A DNA stretch of 64,000 bases from Novosphingobium sp. SCN 66-18 (lineage in GTDB: Bacteria; Pseudomonadota; Alphaproteobacteria; Sphingomonadales; Sphingomonadaceae). Below, piece by piece: positions 59,386 to 64,000 of this stretch; within the stretch, counting starts at the first letter, position 1, and each line of letters begins with the position of its first letter. Where the stretch lies: assembly GCA_001725355.1 (NCBI GenBank), contig MEGD01000007.1, positions 1 to 64,000 of the forward strand, written 5' to 3'. A model generated the notes under the pieces. The model worked only from the letters and a program-made list of their open reading frames with translations, did no database searches and had not been told where the DNA came from. A program made the translations under genes and the position numbers.

Positions 59386-60844
59386 GGTCGGGCACCTCGA
59401 TCAGAATGCGGCGATAGCGGGTAAGGGCGGGCGTACCATTGTCGGTGACGGCAAGGATGACATGGGCCGTACGCACCGGCGGACATTTCATTTGCGGGAA
59501 ATCCAGCCAACTCTTGGCGCAGCGCGCGGCGACCTTCACCGTGGCGCGTGCGGTGTTGCCATTGGCGATCTCCAGTGCGGGATTGGGCGATGCGCCGTCA
59601 AATCCGGCCTCGTCATAGGTGAACCAGCGATAGGTCAGCTTGTTGCCATCAGGATCGCGGCTGGCGGCGGCGTCCAGCGTGATGGACTGGCCGACTTTGG
59701 CCTTCAGCGCGATGGGCGCAAGGCCCGCGCTGCCGTTGACCACCGGCTGGGGCGCGTGGTTGGCCTTGGCGGGGGATTGGATGGTCCAGTCCATCCGCGC
59801 GGCGAAATCATTCTGAAACGCCTCGCGCCAGCGCCAGATCGTGGCCTGATCGCTGGTATGGTCGCCCACCGTGTCGGCGCTGGTCACGCGCATGAAGGCG
59901 TCGCCCCCCTGCGTCCAGATCTTGTGGCTCTCGCCCGCAGGCTGGCGCAGCACATAGCGTCCGCCCCAGCCGCCCCAATTGGGCTTGTCCTGCGCGTTCA
60001 GCCCATTGGTGATGAGGCCGAGGAAGGAGGACGTGTCGCCTTCCATGATGAACATATGGCGCGGATAGGCGGCGCCCAGCGGGCCTTTGGACCGGATGTT
60101 CTGATCCAGCCATTCGTTGGAGACGGGCGTGAAATCGGCCCCCGCGCCATTGCGGTAATATTTGTCGCCCGAAATGCCGGTCCATGTCGCGGCGGCATAA
60201 TCGCCGCTGTCGGGGGAGGAGGGTGTGCCGATCCAGAACAGGCCGGGATAGGTGCGACGAAGCTGCGCGCCCGCATCGTCCTGATCGCTGATGGCGTAAA
60301 CGCGCAGGCGGGCGACCAGCGCGTCGAATTCCCCTGCGGGCAGGGTCTTTTGCGCATGGCCCAGCGCTTCCGCCAGCGTATTGCCGCCGCCCCACAGGCC
60401 CACCCAGAGCGGGCGCGGATCGGGCCGCCGTGCCGCCTCGATCAGCGCCAGTGCGGCCGCCGAGGGATGGTCCATATCCACCGCCGCCATGCCATAGCCC
60501 TCGCGGCCCGCGTAAACGCGCTGGGCCATCGCCTCGCCGGTGGGATAGGCCGGATCGTGCAGGCGCAGATTGCCCGTCACCTTGCCATAGGCGTCGATCA
60601 CCTTGTGCATGATCTCGGGGCTGACCTTTTCGCGCTGCCACACCGAAGTGGTGGCGCCAAGGCCCTCGATGTCGATCTCGTTTGAATAGAGCAGCAGGCG
60701 CACCAGCGACATCTGGTCGTCCGGCTCATTGCCGATGTCGGACAGGACGAAGAGGCGAGGATGAGGTTCTGCCGGGGCGGCGGCCTGAACCGCAGGCGCG
60801 GCGACCAGCAAAAGGGCAGCCGAGAGCATGGGCAAACGGGGCAT
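59378..60844 (-). CDS. DUF1593 (nucleoside-hydrolase-like) secreted protein
   Basis: 488 aa with a signal peptide (MPRLPMLSAALLLVAAPAVQA). The N-terminal domain begins RLFVLSDIGNEPDDQMSLVR, an Asp-rich motif like the calcium site of nucleoside hydrolases. The C-terminal 100 residues are an Ig-like domain (AASRDPDGNKLTYRWFTYDE). Related proteins occur in polysaccharide-degrading bacteria next to glycoside hydrolases; the reaction is not established to my knowledge. Ribosome site CAGGAG precedes the ATG. Neighbours suggest a hemicellulose-linked role. Confidence 0.87.
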   Translation of the reverse strand: MPRLPMLSAALLLVAAPAVQAAAPAEPHPRLFVLSDIGNEPDDQMSLVRLLLYSNEIDIEGLGATTSVWQREKVSPEIMHKVIDAYGKVTGNLRLHDPAYPTGEAMAQRVYAGREGYGMAAVDMDHPSAAALALIEAARRPDPRPLWVGLWGGGNTLAEALGHAQKTLPAGEFDALVARLRVYAISDQDDAGAQLRRTYPGLFWIGTPSSPDSGDYAAATWTGISGDKYYRNGAGADFTPVSNEWLDQNIRSKGPLGAAYPRHMFIMEGDTSSFLGLITNGLNAQDKPNWGGWGGRYVLRQPAGESHKIWTQGGDAFMRVTSADTVGDHTSDQATIWRWREAFQNDFAARMDWTIQSPAKANHAPQPVVNGSAGLAPIALKAKVGQSITLDAAASRDPDGNKLTYRWFTYDEAGFDGASPNPALEIANGNTARATVKVAARCAKSWLDFPQMKCPPVRTAHVILAVTDNGTPALTRYRRILIEVPDHD

Positions 60845-60865
60845 CGCTTTCTCCTGTTTATGGCT

Positions 60866-60892
60866 GGCCCCGCCGGGATGAAGGGCGGGGCC
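60866..60892 (-). terminator. Intercistronic hairpin in the glycan operon
   Basis: A perfect 9-bp GC stem (60866-60874 with 60884-60892) between the GH51 stop (60934) and the DUF1593 start (60844). No T-run; it may reduce read-through or protect the upstream message. Confidence 0.4.
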
Positions 60893-60933
60893 AAGGCTCT
60901 TTCGGCCTTTGGGCTTATTACGGTTTCTTACGA

Positions 60934-62508
60934 TTAGCCTTCGATTTTTACGACGACAACCGATTTTGCCGGAATATCGAGCAGCAATTTGCCGCCCGCG
61001 ATCCGCCCGCCATTAAAAGGCGCGGGCGCGATCTCTTCCTTCTGCCCCGGCGTATTATGCGCGTCCAGCTTGGCCGCCGTCAGCACCTGCCCGGAAACCT
61101 TGGTTCCCTTCAGCCCGCCAAGGTCGAGCGAGAGCTTATAGCCCTTGTCCTTGTCGGCATTGGCCACCGCCACATAGGTCTTGCCGTCCTTGGCCTTGGC
61201 CGCGCTGACGGTAAAGGCGGGGAAAGATCCGCTCTCGGCCTTAAGCATGGGCGCGGGCGCATTCACCGGAATGAAGGTGGCATCCTGAAACGGCGTGTAC
61301 ATGGCAAAGGTGTAATAGGTTGGCGTCTTGGCCAATTTATCACCATCTGTCAGCAGCATGGCCTGAAGCACGTTCACCGCCTGGGCAATATTCGCCATCC
61401 GCACTCGGTCGGCATGGGCATGGAAGATATTCAGCGTGATCCCCGCCACCAGCGCGTCGCGCAACGTGTTCTGCTGATAGAGATGGCCCGGTTCCGTGCC
61501 GGGTTCGGTGCGATACCATGTGCCCCATTCATCGACGAACAGGCCGATCCGCTTTTTCGGGTCCACCTTGTCCATCACCGCCTCATGCCCGCGCAGGATC
61601 TCTTCCATGCGCGAGGCCTGATAGAGGATCTCGTTCCAGTGCGAGGCGGGAAAACCGGTGGCCATGGCGCTGTCGCGTTGCGCCCAGTCGCCATGCCACA
61701 CGGTGTAGTAGTGCAGCGAGATGGCATCCATTTGCTCGCCTGCATTTTTCAGGACGACTTCCATCCATTTGGTGTCGTCATTGTTCGGACCCGATGCGAC
61801 CCGGAGAGCCGAATTGTCATTATGCATATGGAAGGTTGCGCCGTTCTTGTGAAAGAAGGTTGCAAATTTCCGATATTCATTTGCGAAGTATTCCGGAGTC
61901 TGCGCGCCGCCGCATCCCCATGCCTCGTTGCCGATGCCCACGAAATCGACCTTGAAGGGCGCGGCATGGCCATTGGCGCGGCGCTCCTGCGCCAGCGTGT
62001 CCTCGCCCCTGGACGTCAGATAATCCATCCATTCGCGCATGACGGCGGGCGTGGCCGTGGCCATGTTGATGGCGACATAGGTGTCGGTGTTGATCTGCTC
62101 GGCAAAGTCGAAGAACTCGTGGGTGCCAAAGGCGTTGGTTTCCAATCCGCCCCACCAGTCATTCTTGCGCACCGGACGCTTGGCCGAAGGGCCGATGCCG
62201 TCGCGCCAGTTATAGATGTCGGCAAAGCACCCGCCCGGCCAGCGCACCACCGGCACCTTGATGGCTTTGAGCGCCTCGACCACGTCGCTGCGCATGCCGC
62301 GCGTGTTCGGGATCGCGCTGTCCGGCCCGACCCAGATGCCATCATAAATATCGCGGCCCAGATGTTCGGCAAATTGCCCCTGAATATGGCGCGCAATGAC
62401 CGGGCCGGGCTGGTCGGCCCGGATCGCCCCGTTGATGACGTCCTGCGCGGCGGCAGGGGTTGCAAAGGCCACCGCGGCGGTGGCCATCAGCGAGGCGATC
62501 CGGCGCAT
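60934..62508 (-). CDS. GH51 alpha-L-arabinofuranosidase
   Basis: 524 aa. Start at MRRIASLMATAAVAFATPAAAQ, a signal peptide, 5 nt after the GH3 stop. Family signs: RWPGGCFADIYNWRDGIGP, acid/base Glu195 in GIGNEAWGCGG, nucleophile Glu327 in LFVDEWGTWY, HYYTVWHG, and a C-terminal beta domain. Removes terminal arabinofuranose from arabinan or arabinoxylan. With GH3 and GH30 neighbours this suggests arabinoxylan or a similar plant polymer. Confidence 0.95.
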   Translation of the reverse strand: MRRIASLMATAAVAFATPAAAQDVINGAIRADQPGPVIARHIQGQFAEHLGRDIYDGIWVGPDSAIPNTRGMRSDVVEALKAIKVPVVRWPGGCFADIYNWRDGIGPSAKRPVRKNDWWGGLETNAFGTHEFFDFAEQINTDTYVAINMATATPAVMREWMDYLTSRGEDTLAQERRANGHAAPFKVDFVGIGNEAWGCGGAQTPEYFANEYRKFATFFHKNGATFHMHNDNSALRVASGPNNDDTKWMEVVLKNAGEQMDAISLHYYTVWHGDWAQRDSAMATGFPASHWNEILYQASRMEEILRGHEAVMDKVDPKKRIGLFVDEWGTWYRTEPGTEPGHLYQQNTLRDALVAGITLNIFHAHADRVRMANIAQAVNVLQAMLLTDGDKLAKTPTYYTFAMYTPFQDATFIPVNAPAPMLKAESGSFPAFTVSAAKAKDGKTYVAVANADKDKGYKLSLDLGGLKGTKVSGQVLTAAKLDAHNTPGQKEEIAPAPFNGGRIAGGKLLLDIPAKSVVVVKIEG

Positions 62509-62513
62509 CGGCC

Positions 62514-64000
62514 TTATTCCTTCCAGCTCTTGGCGGGCAGGGTGATGCTCACCTTCTCGCCCAGATGTTCCGCATCCCGGCCCAGCGCAAAGCCATAGGC
62601 GCCCTTGGGCGTGACCCACTGCCCATCCTTCCAGTCGGCCAGCAGGCGCGGGTCGATGGTCAGCGTGACGGGCTTGCTCTCGCCTGCCTTGAGCGAGACG
62701 CGGGCAAAGCCGACAAGGCGCTGCTTCACTTCGCCATTGCGGATGGCCAGATAAAGCTGCGCCACTTCATCGCCATCGCGGGCGCCGGTGTTCTTGACCG
62801 CGAACGTGGCGGTCAGGCCCTTGAGGGCAAGGCCGCCGGTCTGGAACGTGGTGTAGCTCAGGCCGTAGCCGAAGGGGAACAGCGCCTTCTGACCCTTGCG
62901 CGCGAACCAGCGATAGCCGACGTCCGAGCCTTCGATGTCATAATCGGCATGAAGCTGATCGCTGCCCGAGGTGGGGTCGCCGGCAAAGTTGGGTTCAACC
63001 CAGTCGCTGCCGTCCAGCTTGGGACGGGGCAACTGGTCGGTGCTGGCCGGGAAGGTGATGGGCAGGCGGCCGCCGGGGTTGGTGTCGCCAAACAGCACGC
63101 TGGCGATAGCCTCGCCGCCGCGCGCGCCCGGATACCATGCCTCGACCACGGCCTTGACCTTGCCCAGCCACGGCATCGCCACCGGCCCGCCATTTTCCAG
63201 CACGACCACGGTGTTCGGATTGGCCGCCGCCACCGCCGCGATCAATTCATCCTGACCGTTCGGCAGATGCAGGTCGGGCACGTCCAGACCTTCGGTGGTA
63301 TATTGCGTGGCAAAGATCACTGCGATTTCGGACTGCCTGGCCTTTTCCACCGCATCGGTGATGTAGCGGCCATCGCGGAAGGTCACCTTAGCCTGAGGGG
63401 CCTGCTCCTTGATCGCCTTCAACGGGCTGGAGCGGTGATAGTTCTGGCCGATGAGGCCCGCCCAGACGCCATCGCCCATGATGGGGATCGTCACGGCCGG
63501 GCCGCCTTCGCCCTGAACCTGCGACGAACCGCCGCCCGACAGCACGCCGCCATCGGCAAAGCCGCCAATCACGGCAATCGACTTGGCGGTCTTCATCAAA
63601 GGCAGCAGCCCGCCTTCATTCTTGAGCAGGACGATGCCCTGCTTGGCGGTGTCCTCGGCCACTTTGGCATTGGCGGCGAAATCGATCTTGCCGCCCTTTT
63701 GCGCGGGGAACTTGTCGATGCCCGCCGCATAAATCGCGGTCAGCACGCGGCGGTTCATGTCATTGAGGCGCGCCGCCCATTTCGGGTCGGCCTTGGCCTT
63801 GGCGGCCAGTTGGTCGGTGAAGAACACGCCCTTGTCGAGCTGTTCGCCCGATTGCTGGTCAAGCCCGTTGATCGCGGCCTCAACGCCCGGCACCGCGCCC
63901 CAGTCGGACATGACAAAGCCCTTCCAGCCCCAGTCCTTCTTGAGCACCTTGTTGAGCAGGAAATCATTCGAACAGGCATTGGCGCCGTTCACGCGGTTAT
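62514..64000 (-). CDS. GH3 beta-glucosidase/xylosidase, 5' end outside window
   Basis: About 495 residues of the C-terminal part are visible; the frame is open to the right edge, where NRVNGANAC continues the GH3 motif that precedes the nucleophile. The nucleophile Asp is in VMSDWGAV (codon 63903-63905). The (alpha/beta)6 sandwich and a C-terminal fibronectin III-like domain (YLAIRNGEVKQRLVGFARVS) follow. Exo-acting on beta-glucosides or xylosides. Together with GH51, DUF1593 and GH30 it forms one minus-strand operon. Confidence 0.93.
   Translation of the reverse strand, partial: NRVNGANACSNDFLLNKVLKKDWGWKGFVMSDWGAVPGVEAAINGLDQQSGEQLDKGVFFTDQLAAKAKADPKWAARLNDMNRRVLTAIYAAGIDKFPAQKGGKIDFAANAKVAEDTAKQGIVLLKNEGGLLPLMKTAKSIAVIGGFADGGVLSGGGSSQVQGEGGPAVTIPIMGDGVWAGLIGQNYHRSSPLKAIKEQAPQAKVTFRDGRYITDAVEKARQSEIAVIFATQYTTEGLDVPDLHLPNGQDELIAAVAAANPNTVVVLENGGPVAMPWLGKVKAVVEAWYPGARGGEAIASVLFGDTNPGGRLPITFPASTDQLPRPKLDGSDWVEPNFAGDPTSGSDQLHADYDIEGSDVGYRWFARKGQKALFPFGYGLSYTTFQTGGLALKGLTATFAVKNTGARDGDEVAQLYLAIRNGEVKQRLVGFARVSLKAGESKPVTLTIDPRLLADWKDGQWVTPKGAYGFALGRDAEHLGEKVSITLPAKSWKE

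Noticed and set aside
1-64000. CRISPR arrays, tRNA/rRNA genes, insertion sequences, integrases
   Set aside because: No regularly spaced direct repeats, no cloverleaf-like or rRNA-like stretch and no transposase motifs were noticed while reading; a tRNA scan could not be run.

Overview
The window reads as chromosomal DNA of a high-GC alphaproteobacterium, most likely a sphingomonad (Novosphingobium/Sphingobium-like). The signs are a TonB-dependent receptor with an in-frame TonB box, spinster-type MFS carriers, many CaiB-type CoA-transferases and acyl-CoA dehydrogenases, and PQQ dehydrogenases with fused cytochrome c. I see no rRNA, tRNA, CRISPR array, insertion sequence or phage gene.

Layout. 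1-10.4 kb, plus strand: tail of a nitronate monooxygenase-like gene, a PQQ dehydrogenase, a TetR regulator, then an operon of crotonase, flavin reductase, double CaiB protein, LLM-class oxidoreductase, SnoaL-like protein and carboxylesterase. 10.4-22.0 kb, minus strand: a nine-gene operon (APH kinase, ACAD11-like dehydrogenase, SDR, MFS, acyl-CoA ligase, second PQQ dehydrogenase, FadB-like enzyme, thiolase-like protein, DUF35 protein). 22.1-28.2 kb, plus strand: a TetR gene followed without a gap by a complete coenzyme F420 operon (fbiC, F420:NADPH reductase, cofE, cofD, cofC). 28.3-34.3 kb: a thiolase, then a four-gene minus operon (CoA-transferase, SDR, crotonase, methylsuccinyl-CoA-dehydrogenase-like enzyme). 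34.5-43.2 kb: an EamA exporter, then a seven-gene minus operon (two-subunit acyl-CoA dehydrogenase, MDR reductase, CoA-transferase, hot-dog hydratase, acyl-CoA dehydrogenase, thiolase). 43.6-51.3 kb: PaaG-like isomerase, MFS carrier, TonB receptor, CitE-like lyase, aldehyde dehydrogenase. 51.4-57.9 kb: TetR, sulfatase, P450 with two ferredoxins, TetR, alpha/beta hydrolase. 57.9-64.0 kb, minus strand: a separate glycan locus (GH30, DUF1593, GH51, GH3).

How it fits together. The first 57 kb looks like one catabolic island for a hydrophobic, CoA-activated, probably cyclic or branched substrate that may arrive as a sulfate or carboxylic ester. It has uptake (TonB receptor, MFS), release (sulfatase, esterase), oxidation (P450, PQQ dehydrogenases, aldehyde dehydrogenase), activation and beta-oxidation-like breakdown. 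The substrate cannot be read from sequence; steroid, terpenoid and related skeletons are candidates.

Two things stand out. A 14-bp inverted-repeat motif (TTTTGCAY-N4-GTRYA; strict form TGCAY-N4-RTGCA) recurs about 13 times, nearly always just upstream of transcription units of this island, and I saw none in the glycan locus. And coenzyme F420 biosynthesis sits inside the island next to its own TetR gene and one of these motifs, suggesting that the deazaflavin is made as part of the pathway. All functional statements are from reading the sequence; no searches were run.
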